A stretch of DNA of 64,000 bases. Source: Diphasiastrum complanatum (lineage: Eukaryota; Streptophyta; Lycopodiopsida; Lycopodiales; Lycopodiaceae). The notes under the pieces were generated by a model that was given only the letters and a program-made list of their open reading frames with translations, was not told the DNA's origin and did no database searches. Each line of letters starts with the position of its first letter. Position 1 is the stretch's first letter. Both the position numbers and the translations under genes were made by a program. Below, in pieces: positions 1-36,277 of this stretch. The DNA lies in assembly GCA_029204225.1 (NCBI GenBank), contig CM055099.1, positions 52,405,298-52,469,297 on the forward strand. Direction: 5' to 3'.

Positions 1-467
1 AATTTCTTTTAATAAAGCAATGTCCAAAAAACGCAATTTTTCCAAGCCACAACGTGCTTTTTAAAATTATACCAATGAATTTAGCAAATGGTATCTAAGC
101 CATTACACTACCGAAAAACCCATGTCGATGCAACCAAATCAAATTTACACAATTTTCAAGGCCATTAGATTCAACCTTAACTGCCAAAATAATCTTGTAG
201 TTCTTAACAAGTAAGACCTATGGAAAACTTCAAAAAAAACGAAAAATTAATAAAAAGCTACCAGACCCCAGCCCCCCCCCCCCACCCTCCTGCCAAACTT
301 GGCCTTACAACTCACTATTTATCAACCAAAACTTGTTGTTAACAAAGAGTTACACTACCCCACCAATCCCCCCCCCCCTCTTTTCCTCTCCTTCACGCCC
401 TACCCTCATCAGGTTTTTTTGAAAACCAAACCCAAATAGAAGAGGGTCTGCACGCGACAACAAGAGC

Positions 468-525
<58 letters not shown>

Positions 526-2131
526 GGCCCAAAAGCAGGGAGAAGAGCACCACTTTCCCCACAAAATATTTGCAGGAATGGTACGGAGGGGCGCACTAGC
601 TGGGCACTATTTTGGAGCCTAAATCTGCAATTTTTCACCAAAACCACAGTTTAAATCATTTTTTCTTGATGCATAAAGCTTTTCTTGCATTCCTTCTACT
701 GTTTTTGCACATTTCAAATGCAATAAGGGCGTCTTTACAACTATTCCAAACTCCTAAAACCTGAACCCTGTTTTCTATAGAAAACAGAAGTTCAACAGTG
801 TATTACTATGCAAAAGTCTCTTCCTATTGTTGTTTTTGCAATAAGAATAGCTTTAGGTCGCTGTAAAGGTTGCTTAATCCTCAGTTTGTGTTACACAAAT
901 GCATAAGCAAGTAATTTTTACAGATTTACATGTGCATAGGTTCTTTCATAACTGAAAAACAGGGTGCATGCTGCTCAAATTTTTCCAAAACACGATTTGC
1001 AAGCTACCCCTCCTTAACCACAGGATGGGCTTTACAGTAGTTCATACCATCACAAAGATGGCTTTACTGAATTACTCCAACCTGCAAAACACTGATAATT
1101 TGAAGAAAACTCCAGCATAAACCTGTAAATCAGAAAGAACTGCCATGCAGATCCTGTAAAAACCACCAACACTCACAGCCAGTGATTAATCTTTTTTGTG
1201 CTTCTTTTCTTGCTTTTCCTCTAATTCAAGCCAAGACTGGCCCAATAAAAAAGAAAAGACAGCCAACAAAACCACCTAAACCACTGTGTAAAGAACAAAA
1301 AGCCAAAAAAATCATCATTTACTCTTATCGATCCCGTTGCTAACGGAAAAGTGTCCCTAATAAAGTAAACGGCAACACAAGTGAATTGAAAACCGAAAAT
1401 TTACTTCCTGAAAACCAATATGAAGTGTCTAAACATCGAACCGATTATATACCTGGTAGTGCACTTACCACACAACCGATTACACTTCAAACAAGGAAAT
1501 CAACGAGAAGCATAATCTGCACTTCACCGCATCATTGCATACTCCACTGAATTCTCGAAATAGCGTTGAGATTCCATATCACACAACAGAAAAATTCTCA
1601 CAATTCGAGATTTCTTCTTGAACACAAATCAATGGCAAAACGTGCTCAGAATTGGCTCCGAAACCAATATAAAGTCCTCAATCCAAGGATCCTATTCTAA
1701 GCATGCCAAACACAAGCAACACAAGGGAACTTGATGGTGGACAAACCAACCCAACCAAACCTAAATCGAACGGATCTAGCCCCCAAGCTATAGATCAATC
1801 ACTCAGAGAGGAATGAGGCATCACACCAGCAGCATCCTGCCACCGGTCATGCTATCAAGCATACACTAGTGAGAGCCCCATGCACCACTAGTAGTGCACA
1901 GTGACACCTCACTGGACACCTCTGCAGCCTATCTGGGCCACGTCATCCAGTTCCCCAATGACTCACTGATAGACCCATACAAATCCACCATCAAGTGTTT
2001 AGGCCTACAACCATTAATTATGACCATGTACACATAAGGGCCCCAATTACCTTATAGTCACAATTAACTTACGGGTTGTTGGTCTACCGGTCCCTAGCGT
2101 GGATACGCTACCCGAGACCAGTCATGGGCAT
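1..2131 (-). mobile_element. Degenerate LTR element, copy 1 (interior plus LTR)
   Basis: On the minus strand an LTR (about 1667-2131, starting TGCCCATGAC) ends at a degenerate primer-binding site (1654-1666, revcomp of GGCTCCGAAACCA). The interior runs down to the window edge without coding remnants and contains C-runs and an AG tract. The LTR matches 15014-15273 but keeps about 200 bp that copy 2 lacks. Confidence 0.6.
470..521. repeat. (GA)n microsatellite
   Basis: About 26 units in the interior of copy 1, about 1.1 kb from its primer-binding site. C-runs lie at 271-283 and 369-378. Leu-Ser repeat frames here are artefacts. Confidence 0.85.
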
Positions 2132-2632
2132 GACACTTATGGTGGATGTCGACCTGTTCTTTAAGAACAGATCACGGCAATAACATCTTAGAATAACTGA
2201 TCAAGTGCACTCACAAATGCATCTAAGACTTCTTTGTAGCCTAACATCTGCAAACTTTCTTTTGCAAATGATTGAGCTTCTCTGCAAGAATTGTATCAGA
2301 AAATCACCTTTTGACACATTTAGCCAGTTAATTTTCAAAATTACTATCAGAGGTTACTGGAAAACGCAATTATTCACTCATCAGTCAGCACTTTGCTTAC
2401 ATGGCAACGCCTTCCATTATCAGCAGATACAAAATTTATACTAAACGTTTCAAGCTGAACAGAAAGTGGAATTCTCAGATTTCTACTAGTGGCAAACCAA
2501 TTTTTAACTAAAAATGCTCAAAGCACGTCATTTGTAATCATCACATGCTCAAGATAGCTGGTAAGAAGTGGAGATACTTTTGCATTTGTAGTTTAAAGTG
2601 TGTGCACTTCATGCAATGTCCCGATCCCATTC

Positions 2633-25580
<22,948 letters not shown>

Positions 25581-25780
25581 CTTCACTGCCAGCGCCTTCA
25601 CCACGTAAATAGATCTCCTCCGTCGTCCTTTTCCTTATGTCCTTTCCCTTTTGTTCGTCTTCTCTGAAAGAAAGGAAACAAAAAGGAAAGTTTAGATCCA
25701 AGCAAGGCACCGGAGGCGCCTCCTAGAGTGGAAGCAGAGTAAGGAAGCGCTTCCAATAAACTTCTGCTTAGGTATTAAAG

Positions 25781-25914
25781 TTCTGCCTTTTTTTATTGGA
25801 CCTCAGCTTTATTATCGTGGGAGCCTAAAAGGGCACTTTCCATTGAGGAAATTCAGGTAGAACCCCCAAAACTTGGATAATAAAATTCTGCCTTTTTTTA
25901 TTGGACCTCAGCTT
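25781..25914. repeat. Direct repeat bracketing the exon 2 fragment
   Basis: A segment beginning TTCTGCC, with a T-run and ATTGGACCTCAGCTT, occurs at 25781-25809 and again at 25886-25914, nearly identical. The pair encloses the inverted exon fragment and may record the insertion or repair event that placed it. Confidence 0.8.
25817..25876 (+). pseudogene. Inverted fragment of GSNOR exon 2
   Basis: About 58 bp matches GSNOR exon 2 (minus-strand positions about 24771-24714, residues 17-34) with two substitutions and two single-base indels, but lies on the opposite strand about 240 bp upstream of the GSNOR ATG. It starts at GGGAGCCTAAAAGG and ends at AAAACTTGG. It is flanked by a direct repeat of about 29 bp (25781-25809 and 25886-25914). 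A transcript starting beyond 25880 would carry a stretch able to pair with its own exon 2. Confidence 0.85.
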
Positions 25915-26239
25915 AGAGTCCCACAGTCCACTACACCTTCCTCAGGTAAGTGGGATGAGTTTGTAACTCCGTGCGACGAAAGAGCTAGAGCTTATTTCTC
26001 AACGTATTAGGTAATGGCAGGGGGCTTGCAAGCTACTCTATGTAACGACCTTGTATGTAGAGCCTTATATACAGATTGTAGCTGTCAAAAGGGGATTAGA
26101 ATTTTGGTCCCCTATTTGTCAAATTGGCATTATACATTACTATGCACTGCATCGTAAATCCATATAGTTGTACTTAATGATTATGTGTGGGTCCTATAAT
26201 ATCTCTCATATATCATGATTATGAATAGATGATTTTGCT

Positions 26240-26340
26240 TTGTTGGATGAGGATGGGGCTCTATGCCTACACTCTCGATCCAGATACACTCCTCCCACGA
26301 TAACTGAGGATGCAAGCAGGGCTCCACCCTCATCCAATGG
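26240..26340. repeat. Imperfect inverted repeat, about 100 bp
   Basis: TTGGATGAGGATGGGGCTC near 26243 pairs with GAGGGCTCCACCCTCATCCAA-like sequence near 26317-26338. A related TTGGATGGGAGTGGGGG lies at about 26395. Could be a small MITE. Confidence 0.45.
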
Positions 26341-27150
26341 TGTAGTAGGATTATCAATTAGCATGATCTAATTTGCACTTTTCTTAAATATTGTTGGATG
26401 GGAGTGGGGGGGCCCTCCCTTCCTACACCCTCAGGCGTGATGGATATATGATGAGATTTTCCCTTGCATCTCGGCTGCTGTCATGTTGGCATCCATTATT
26501 ACCACGTAGGGCTAAGTCTCACATCCTTGGAAGAGGAGTGAGAGAAGTTGAGGTCCTCTCTTGCTTACCCTCTATCGAGTGAAACCACTCTAAGTTGTAT
26601 TTTTAAATAATCAGGTCTATCAAATCCATTGGACCTAAAGATAATCAATTAGTGGTCAATTACAATAATAGAACTTGCATATGACAAAGAGAGTAGTATA
26701 GAAGTAGTCTAGACAACACGGTGAAAGTAGTGAATAAGTATCAAAAAAACTTGTGTCCATTAATGGATAACATCATATGTTGGAGGGAATCATGAGGGAT
26801 TGGAGCAATAGGAGCAAGTAATTATTATAGCTTTTTTCTTCACAAACTACACTACCTTTCATTATATACAAAAAGTACAATTGCTCAAGAGAGTACAAGA
26901 AGATAAAAATCAGAGTTGGGTGGCCTCGAAGTTGATCTTTTCAACATGGTTTTTGAACTTAATAACATGTCAAAACTATAGTTTAAACCAAAATGAAAAA
27001 ATGAGGTGCACTTGAAGTGTTGGCACTTAAAAGTTACAAACTTGAGTGAAGAAAAGAATCAAACCTCATAAAATTTGTGGTTTGATACATAGTTAAAAAT
27101 CTCATAATAAAATTCCAAAATAGGAAAATTGTGAAATTAAAATCTTTTTT

Positions 27151-27252
27151 AGCCTCCGAGGATGGCACGCCGACATGCTAGGCGATTCAGCCAAAAAAAA
27201 AACATTTCTAGTTGAATCACCTAGCATGCAGGCATGCCACCTTTGGAAGTTG
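27151..27252. repeat. Foldback with arms of about 41 bp
   Basis: The arm at 27151-27191 (GGCACGCCGACATGCTAGGC core) pairs with 27211-27252 (CCTAGCATGCAGGCATGCC core) around an A-rich loop of about 20 nt. Roughly 80% of positions pair. Confidence 0.65.
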
Positions 27253-29214
27253 CAAAAAAAAATTCTATTTCACTTAGCACGCCACACATGTAGCTCTTTT
27301 TTTGAAGCACCAAAAGGAATAACAGTGGAGCCAAACCACCCCACCAAATAGAAGCTAGAGATCAAACAACAAAAGCTTCACCCCCAAGCCATGATGTGTG
27401 AATGTTGATGAGGAGAGGAAGTCGGTGGGCCTTGCATTATGTGAGTACATTTTTTGCAAGTTTAGTTAGTCTTTAATCAAAGGATAGGACAATTGGTGTC
27501 CATCAAATGTATTGAATATCTAAGAGTCACTAGCCCATGCTATGCTTTGCTTTTTTGCTTTTCTTTTATAATCTCGGACTTTAAACAAGTGCTAAACAAG
27601 CATTGACTGATGGGATAGAGTGTAATATTGCATCATCCACTCTATTTTATGTCATTAACGACACATAAATGATCACTAAATACATCAGTCTAAAAATTAG
27701 CATGTAATTTGAAGCTATCAAAATTACTCTATATCTAAATCTACACAGACTTCATTGTTTATAAAACAAAAAAAAATTCATGCTAGCTACATATCACACT
27801 AGTTGGTCATATTGCTTGTTGTATTTTGTTAGCAGTGTGACCTTGCTACAATATAACATGGTAGGTCACTATGTCATACATTAAGCAATTTAAAAGTCCA
27901 AAATAATTTTTAAGACATCAAAGTCATGACATTGTATTTCTATCTTGTGGAGAGGATGTCTTTGTTGTACTTGAGCCCATTTTTAGAAGCAAACTTTCAT
28001 ATGTGAAAATGGCAAACACGTAACCACACATCAGCATTTCCATTATAATCCCTGTTGAATTTTCTTTGAATTTTGAGATTAATCTTTAATGTGTTTCTTG
28101 AAATAGGTCTGTAAATACTTAAAAAAAATTCAAATTTCAATTTTTACACTATTTTCTAATAGTATGCATAATTACACTAGAACTGTAAAAGTTTGTATTT
28201 TAACACGAAGAATGCGACAGATGGGGATTTTTTGAAAAAATGTACCAGACTTCAAGAAGTGCTCTAAAAATGATCAATACGACATAGAAAATATCGAACT
28301 GCATTATTAAGAATATCAGCATATCATTGGGCATTTATTTAATACACCGATCGACATTTCTACAATGTCCCAAGACACCAATCGATGTGATATTTAATTT
28401 TTTATGGCCTACTTTGGGTCAAAATTAAACCAAGGTCAAATTAGACAAGGGTTGAGTTTCTGAACCATCAAATTGAATTGACAGATTGAATTGAAAGACT
28501 CATATCTTAACAACCAATTTACACTTTAGAATCAAATTTGATAGTTAAATTTTCTGATCATTGTTAAACTTCTTTTAATTGAGTCGATGTAGATAGCATA
28601 ATTGAAAGAGTTGATTATGAACAGTTACCTAGCATATTAGAGTAACACTTATCTACAACATATATTGCAAGCTTCTCAAATCAATAATTAGTCAAAAATC
28701 AAATTGCGTTTTTGTTCTTGAACTTCAGCATTGCTTGCACTTATTCATTTCCATAGATTTTAGAGACATTTAACTTCAAAGAAAGCTTGGTACACTCTAT
28801 GATATTAGAGATGTAACCTCCCAGCTTTATCTGGGGACGAAGTTTTTCGCTTTTAAATGTTTGAATTTGATTCTATTTTGTCCATTTAGGTAAGTCCAAA
28901 TCTTTTTTAGGACAAATGTTATTGGATCAGTTATAACTTATTTTGATGCAATTATAACTCTGTTGTCAAATCTCCTTGAAAAATACAAGTTGTTTAATCC
29001 AATTACTCAGAAGATATTTTCTAGTAGAGATGAAACATTCCTTGAGAATCAATTGTATGATCTGGAAAAAATAAAAATAAATTGAAAATAGTAACTTGCA
29101 GCCTTCTTCATCCAACACTTCAAGACTACATGATATTAATTCAGGTGCTAGTACTCTAGTATAACCTACTATTGAGACAGATTCTGATGAACACACAACT
29201 CAACCATAGTAGGA

Positions 29215-29540
29215 GAAGTTCATTCCAAGAAGGTCATCAAGAATAGGATATCCACCAACAAGATTTATTGATGAAGTTTCTTGTCACTTTGTTACAGAAC
29301 CAAGCTTAGTCGAAGAGACCATCGCTCATGATAATGCAAATTAGTGGAAGATGGCCATGGACAAAGAGTATGATGCAGTTATCAAAAGGAAGAAATATTA
29401 TTTTCAGTATATGGATCTCTAAAGTCAAATACAAGGTTGATGGTCAAGTAGATCACAATTGTTGGTCTTGAAGTCCACCAAATGGACGTGCAAACTGCAT
29501 TTCTCAATAGAATTATTGAAGATGAATTTTCTAACCTACT
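29215..29540 (+). pseudogene. Copia reverse transcriptase fragment, plus strand
   Basis: The translation has RRSSRIGYPPTRFIDEV, then WKMAMDKEYDAVIK, and in another frame EVHQMDVQTAFLN with the first RT catalytic Asp region. Stops and a deletion remove the middle. It lies tail-to-tail with the minus-strand Copia pol. Confidence 0.75.
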
Positions 29541-30007
29541 GATCATTTCCACATAATTTTGACAATCCCAACAAACATGAAGTTGTAAAATATTTTCTTA
29601 CTACTTCTATTTTGTCTCACCCAGTCAATACACTTATTGTCTATATTATGACCAATCAAGTATATTTCATATTTCTTTACTTTCAAAATGGAAATACCTA
29701 ACCCAACAACAAATCCACCACCATTTCTTTATTTGTTGGAAAGAGGTGGTGGAAATAACAACAAGTCGAAGCTTGTGTACGATTTATCGAGTGCAGTGGA
29801 ATTGAGTCTGCTTTCCTAATGCATGACTATGCCTATCAATATTGAAAAAGAATGTAATGACAGAAGTCATGTTCTATCTTGTAGTAACTAACTTTGAAAT
29901 CGTCAGTACTATAGTGATTACATAGCCAGACACTAAATTATTGAATTATCATTACTTTCTTGACTCCAAATAAGTATCACCACTAAGGATGATATCATCA
30001 AAATAGC

Positions 30008-31350
30008 TTAACAAGAGTACAATATCATGATCATAAAAGTTAAGATATAAGCTAGGATCATATTCCAAGACGTAGAGGCTTGCTTCAAGCCATAGATGCT
30101 CCTTGGTAGATGACAAACCTTGTCCTCCAACCCGAGCTTGATGAATCCTTGGGGGTGCTCCATAAAGATGTCTTCTTCCAAGAAACCATCAAGAAATGCA
30201 TTTGACACATCCATTTGACAAAGCATTCATCCAAAATGAGAAGAAAGCGCAATGATTAACCTTATTGTGACCATCTTGGCCACAAGTGCAAATGTCTCCA
30301 CATAATCTATGCCCTCCACTTGAGCATATCCTTTGGCAACTAATCTTGCCTTGTGTTTGACTATGCTTCCATCTAAATTTAGCTTGAGTTTGAGCACCCA
30401 TTTACATCCTATTACATTCTTGTGTAGGGACAAGATAGTTCCTTCTTGATTCCCTCTTCCTCACAAAGATCTTTATACTTATTGGAGATGTACTATCCTC
30501 CATTATCACTTCTAAAGATCTTTATGCTTTGATTATGATGCTGCTCAACAAAAGTCTTGAACTTGACAAAGGTTTCATATACTTGAGCCTTGGAAGAAAG
30601 TAGTAAAACCCAACAATATCTTGAAAAATCATCTATGAAAGTTACAAACGTTGAAGATCGACCATTTGACTTAGTGCTAGCAAAGTGAACATCTGAATGG
30701 ATTACTCAAGAGGATGAGATGTTTTGGAGATATAACTTGAAAAAGCCTTCTTATGTGCCTTGGATAGTGCACATGCTTCACAAACCTTTTCCTCCTTATC
30801 TAAGGACCTTGGAAGTCCTAATAGAAGCTCCTCCTTGCACATAGCCTCCATTGAACTTGGATTGATGTGTACAAGCCTTTTTTGCCAACGATCAGAACTT
30901 GACAACTTGTCCCCCTCGGCTAGCATCACAACATTGGTGTCAACAAAAGCATCTAACTTGTAAAGCTTACCAAGTCTAGTGCCTTTAGCAATAACTTCTC
31001 TTTCTTCTTTATATAACAATCATTTGAAGTGAATTCCACACGAAAGCCATCAACCATTTGCCCAACACTAACTAGATTCTTAGTGTGCTAGGAATGTACA
31101 AAACACCATCAACATTAACCCTTTTTGAGGATCCTAAGCACAAAGGGATGGAACCTACTCCTTCTATATTACAAACATCATCATTTGCTATAAAAATAGA
31201 CTTGATAGGCCCTTCATAAACAAAAGGTTTGAAAAATACTCCCTCTTGCTTGCCATGTGGGAACTGCCCCACTATCTATCCACCATGGATCTTCCCCTTT
31301 GAAAGTTGATGAAGAGAAGCTTGACATCATTAGTGAGTCTTCTTGTGGAC
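30008..31350 (-). mobile_element. Copia pol remnant, minus strand
   Basis: In coding order: protease active site WWIDSGA at about 31276; a following frame 31072-31272; GAG-pre-integrase region 30702-31019 with the CEAC half of the zinc site but LVHINPS where LGHPN is usual; a degraded integrase between about 30440 and 30700; and RT in 30227-30433 ([27 protein letters not shown]) continuing in another frame at 30008-30226 (QMDVSNAFLDG, IYGLKQA). Several frameshifts make it non-functional. No LTRs recognised. Confidence 0.85.
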
Positions 31351-33810
31351 TCTCCTCCTCCTCTTGGCTGGGAACATGCTCCACACATGTGTGATTTACA
31401 TATGTACATGAAAATTTAAAATGGTCAAGCTAAATTTTGCATAATTTTCACAATCGACCACTTGTTGAAAAAGGGGTGGATTCCTTGTCTTGAGTTTGAC
31501 AAGGTGAGTTTGTATTATTCTTCCTCACTGACAATTAAAGATGTTTCAAACAATAGGTAAATTTTCTCTCTTCTCAATCTCTTAAATTCATTGTGGCCTT
31601 TTATTATACTCATCCTAGCGGCTCCCTAGCTAGCACACACCAAAATTGTCGTGCATTACTTACTAAAGTGTTCTATTAATAGGTTGGTGTTCTTTATCTC
31701 GAGCATCTAAAATTGTGTGGATACTACGATGGAAACTACTAGACAATGTGGAAACTTCCAATGTTTGGTTGCCAGGATCTTGCTCAAGTGTTGGTTGAGA
31801 TAAAAGAGTGCATCCGCTTTATTAGGTTCTAGGATTTGATAACATAAGGCAAGCGCAATGCACCAGCTTCGTTGTTTACAAGCTGAGTACAACTTTATAT
31901 TCTTAGTGGACTAGATAGCATCTATCATTTAATAACATCCAAATGCTTTGGAGTACAAATAGTAGATACATATATAGAAGATTTAAGACATACTTGAAAA
32001 ATATTTTGTTACAACAAGAAATATGCCCGAGTATGCATGTGAAGCCATTCCTTGAGAGTTTTTGATGAGATCACTTATTTGCACAACCAGTCAACTGTCA
32101 CTCTGATTCAATCAACAAAATTTTCATCATACATTAATTAGAACATGCTTGTTAGCGAAACTCCCAATCTGGACTTTGAAGTGACAAATAAATTGCATGG
32201 CACTAATTTGAGTCAAATTACATGTTTGCCTTCACTTTCATTTATTGATGTTGTGTTTGAAATGAAGATTTTCTGGGGTTTGCAACAAAGTTTCACCTAA
32301 AACAAACATAGTTATTAGCTGATCACTAAAATCTCAAGTTTAGATCCAGCCTTGAGTTTCTCATTGTGAGGATATGGATTTAGAGACTAGTTTTTCAAAT
32401 ACATTTTCATATTGAAGCACAAGTTTAAAATGTCAAAGTTATTATAATATAATAGCTTTGTTTTTGTATCATCATGTGTACAATCAGTACAACGAGAAAT
32501 ATCAAATACTAGAAGACATACGCATTCAAAATTTAGAAAAAAAAAATCCTTGAAACTCCTTTGTCACACAGTTTACGCTGGTTTGTTGTTAGGCCTCCCA
32601 AGTAGGAAAAACAATCACAATAAGTGTTGGTAAGTTGTAACAATTAGCCGATCAATTTTCAATGGCCAAATATGACATGCGCTATCAAGAGCAATGGCTT
32701 TTGTGTCGAGCTTAGAATCGATTTATGGAGCAGCAGCAATTTAAGGTCATCTGCAGGAATTTTACACTTTACCTGAGGCACAGACTAACCAATTTGAAAT
32801 AGTTAATTTTTCTTTTTGAGAGATTTTTCTATTGGCCATGAGAGAACGAATGGCGAGTGGTTGATAGCTGGCACAAACCAACCTTCAATGGACCCTCTAG
32901 ATTACCATAGCTACTATGATTCATCTGCATCTGTTGTCCTAGATATAGAATCAGCGCCTTTTCAAAAAATCAAGCCGCAAAATCAAAGCTACCCTCCCCA
33001 AGAATCTACCATATCGTTTCTTCGTGTATTTGATATGAAGAGCAATTATGTCTGTCATATATTACTAAAGTCTAGCTTGGAAGAAACGCTTCGGTTTGTC
33101 ATGCCCTAGTTACTCCCTTGTAAACAATAGTTGAAACAAAATGTGTGTTCCGTGCATTGTATATTTTGTGGACTATGCAATGAATCCATTGTAAGGTTAT
33201 GCAATGGTGTAGTTATTTTTTATGAAGTCTACCCCGTTGGACTTACTTGTTTGAAGCTTAACTTGATGAGTAGTCTAATGAGTTTTAGCCATGGCTTTCC
33301 ATACAAAAGTTTATTGACATAAGAAATATACTCAAGGACATTATATTATAGGAATTTTGATTTTGGAAATTCTATGTGTGCAAATTTTGCATTGTGGATA
33401 GGAAAAACGATTGAATGCTACGAAGGCCTACTTTTCCATCCAAAGTTTACATTCAAGAAGTTTCAGTAAGTTTAACCATTTTTTTAGTCCATCTCCTAGC
33501 AACTTGATTGTGTCATTAGTAGATAGTATCAAATATGTTCGACGCACATGTATTGTGTTTTGTTTTGCTTTTCTTGAGGTAGACAATTGTAGTTATTAAG
33601 TCTTTTGTGAAAGACATAACATATCAATAAGTTTTCAGTAATGATAGTTGATCTTTATCTAATTCTAATTTTGTGATTGTGTTTTCTTTTGCTAGACATA
33701 TTGAAAATGTCTTTCATATTGGATGAAGAAATGGTTGAGTTTTTATATGTGCATCTTGAAGACTATTTAATTCATAGTTTGTGTGATCTAAAATTGTCAA
33801 TATTGCAAAA
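31351..33810. other. AT-rich intergenic region, unassigned short frames
   Basis: A 97-codon frame at 32816-33109 (contains NGEWLIAGTNQPSMDPLDYH) and short neighbours at 33131-33322 and 33411-33599 resemble nothing I know. No repeats or RNA genes recognised. Confidence 0.4.
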
Positions 33811-33814
33811 CGAA

Positions 33815-34165
33815 TATTTTGAGATTCTTGATCGTGATCATGAATATTGTGAGTACCGATCGTGAACATTGCGAATACTGATATGAATTGTGAATACTGA
33901 GAAATGAATATTCTAAGATATTGATCGTGAATATTGTGAATACTACTCGTGATTATTGTGAATAATGATCGCGAATATTGTGAGTATTGATCGTGAACAT
34001 TAGGAATACTGATCGTAAAAATTGATTTGAAATTGGAAATATTGAAATGAATGTTATGAGATATCGATTATGAATAGTGTGAATACTGATTATGAATATG
34101 GTGAATACGAATTGTGAATATTGATCGTGCATACTAGTTGTGAATACTCTTGAATACTGAAATAC
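33815..34165 (+). repeat. Degenerate minisatellite, unit about 22 bp
   Basis: About 15 copies of a unit like GATCGTGAATATTGTGAATACT, often spaced or truncated, with GATCGTGAACATT and GATTATGAATAG variants. Copies are about 70-95% alike and not strictly in phase. Confidence 0.75.
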
Positions 34166-36277
34166 TTTAAAAAATAATTGTGATTATTTTGGACACTTCT
34201 GAATATAGATTACAAATGCTAAAACGTGATTATTAAGAAATACAGTTTGTGCTTGTTAATTTTGATTACTTTTGATAAAATTGTTTTGTAGATCTAAGAA
34301 CTTGATAAGATCTTCTTCCTCAAACAAGTTCAAAGCCAAAGAATCAGTTTCTAAAAAGGTGTGATAAGAGTTCGGTACAATCTAAAGCCTCCTTCCAAAC
34401 AATTGACAATAGTCAATAAAAAGAAAAGCAACTAGTCCAATGCATTCATTTCGAGATCATGCAATTCAAGTACATGGCGTGCATCCCAATACTAGAAGTG
34501 GTTTATATGCGGGTGTGAAAATTGGAACAGTACAACTATGTATGGAAAATATATGAAATTTGTTAAGACAAAATTAAAAGCCACCAAACAACATCCATTG
34601 CCCATGAATTAATAAGTACAACTTCCTTAGCATTGATTTTCACACATGCATTCAAAGAAAGTATATTTGAACTATATATTAAAACTCCAACTGTCTTTGA
34701 CATTTTCTAACAACCCTCTCCAATATCTTTCTTTACATTGCATCCTTGCATCTAATCTGCAGGCTACTTGTTGCTTTGAGCAACCAAGTTGTTGTGTTTC
34801 ACTACATCATGTAATAACTTCCATTTCTAACAAATCTACATCATATTAAAACTTCTCATGTTACAAAGTCGTTTAGAAACTCAATTGCTCAATGAAATCA
34901 CATTTTTACAATCACCTGTGAAGTAATAATCAACCCAACATAGACTAATTCCTTTCTCGCGTTCTGTGTACAATATAAAACATTACTAATCGACAAAATC
35001 ATGGTGTAATTTTTCAATTTTTTACATCCTCTCAAACAAAATCAACTAAAACCATGTTGAACAAAAAATATACAATCACATCTATAATTAATCCTGAAAT
35101 ATGTTGTCTAATACAACAAAATTGTCAATCTTATTAATTTGTTGTAAGTTATAAATGTCTATTCAAAACTACCAACAAACTAATACAATTTTTTAATTAT
35201 ACAATACAAACTTATGAAGATCATGCACACATCTCAAAATCAAAATATAAATCCGTTGCAGAAAATCATTTTTATCACATTATTAAATTTTATTTTCAAC
35301 TTATTATTCTCAGATTATGACATGGCAAGGCCTTTGTGGCACAATACCACATGGTACTTGTTTTTTTTTTATGTGATATCACAAAAGGTCGGAGTTTTTG
35401 AGAAGAGCAGTTTGAGATGAGTTTTCTTTGTTCATTGGTTTTCTAATAGTCTAAAACCTTAAAACTTCCTAGAATCAGATTCATTTTGGGAAATCAGAAA
35501 ATGCCATGTTATCAGATGATCAAATCTGGCCCTTAAAAAAGATCATACCAATCTTCTTAAATCAACTGAACAAGGTGAATCTGGAAAACATCTATTCTTG
35601 TCCATGCCAAATTTCAACAAAGCCTGCGAGATTGTCAAAAGACTAATAATTGACAAATGAACATAGCTGCAATCAGCTCAGCTTATGTTTGATGAATGTT
35701 CCCTGTACTTACGGATGTTTTGCCTGCAATTTCCAATCATGCAAAACAGGCATCATCTACTGCAATGAGATTATGCATCACAAAGTAAGGCACTCAGGAT
35801 GAAATGACTAGAGCCTGTCAGCTGGGTACTGATTCAAATGAACTGGGCTGACAAATATACCGAATGAGCAACAAGAACTTTGGTAGAGCCGTGCTGGGTT
35901 GATATGTTCCCAGGAGTTAGTTTCAAACAAAAGTAGTGATAATTGTACTTAAAAAACACCATAAGGCCCACCATACCATGTAGAAATAACAGAAGTGAAA
36001 CTGCTTAAGGTTACTATATCACTTCAAATCATTCAGCTGCTTGAAGGTCATTAATCTTTCTATTAATATAATTTCTTAACAGAGGACTTTACAGTGTGAC
36101 TTTTGCTTGTCGCATGCTTTTCATAGGCTCCAAAAACAGGCTAATTAAGATCCTCAGAGGCAAAAATCCTTTGATACACCATAATGTACAAAAACGAAAA
36201 GACAAATGTGGATCACCCTGCAAATGTAGCGGAAATAAGAGTGGATTGACTAATTTACAAGTACCCTTTGCTGGGAA
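34166..36277. other. AT-rich region downstream of the ACR gene
   Basis: No feature recognised until the ACR stop codon; the part next to 36278 should contain the ACR 3' UTR. Confidence 0.5.

Larger units (their letters stand above)
25930..29200. other. Intergenic AT-rich sequence with two foldbacks
   Basis: No coding remnant recognised. A foldback near 26240-26340 and one at 27151-27252 are listed separately. The 63-codon frame at 26391-26582 has no resemblance to a known family. Confidence 0.5.

Noticed and set aside
350-647. Leu-Ser-rich frames as genes
   Set aside because: They translate an AG/CT microsatellite. The same holds for frames at 6017-6426, 13692-14195, 21051-21254, 48489-48968, 51796-52047, 55964-56212 and 60062-60361.
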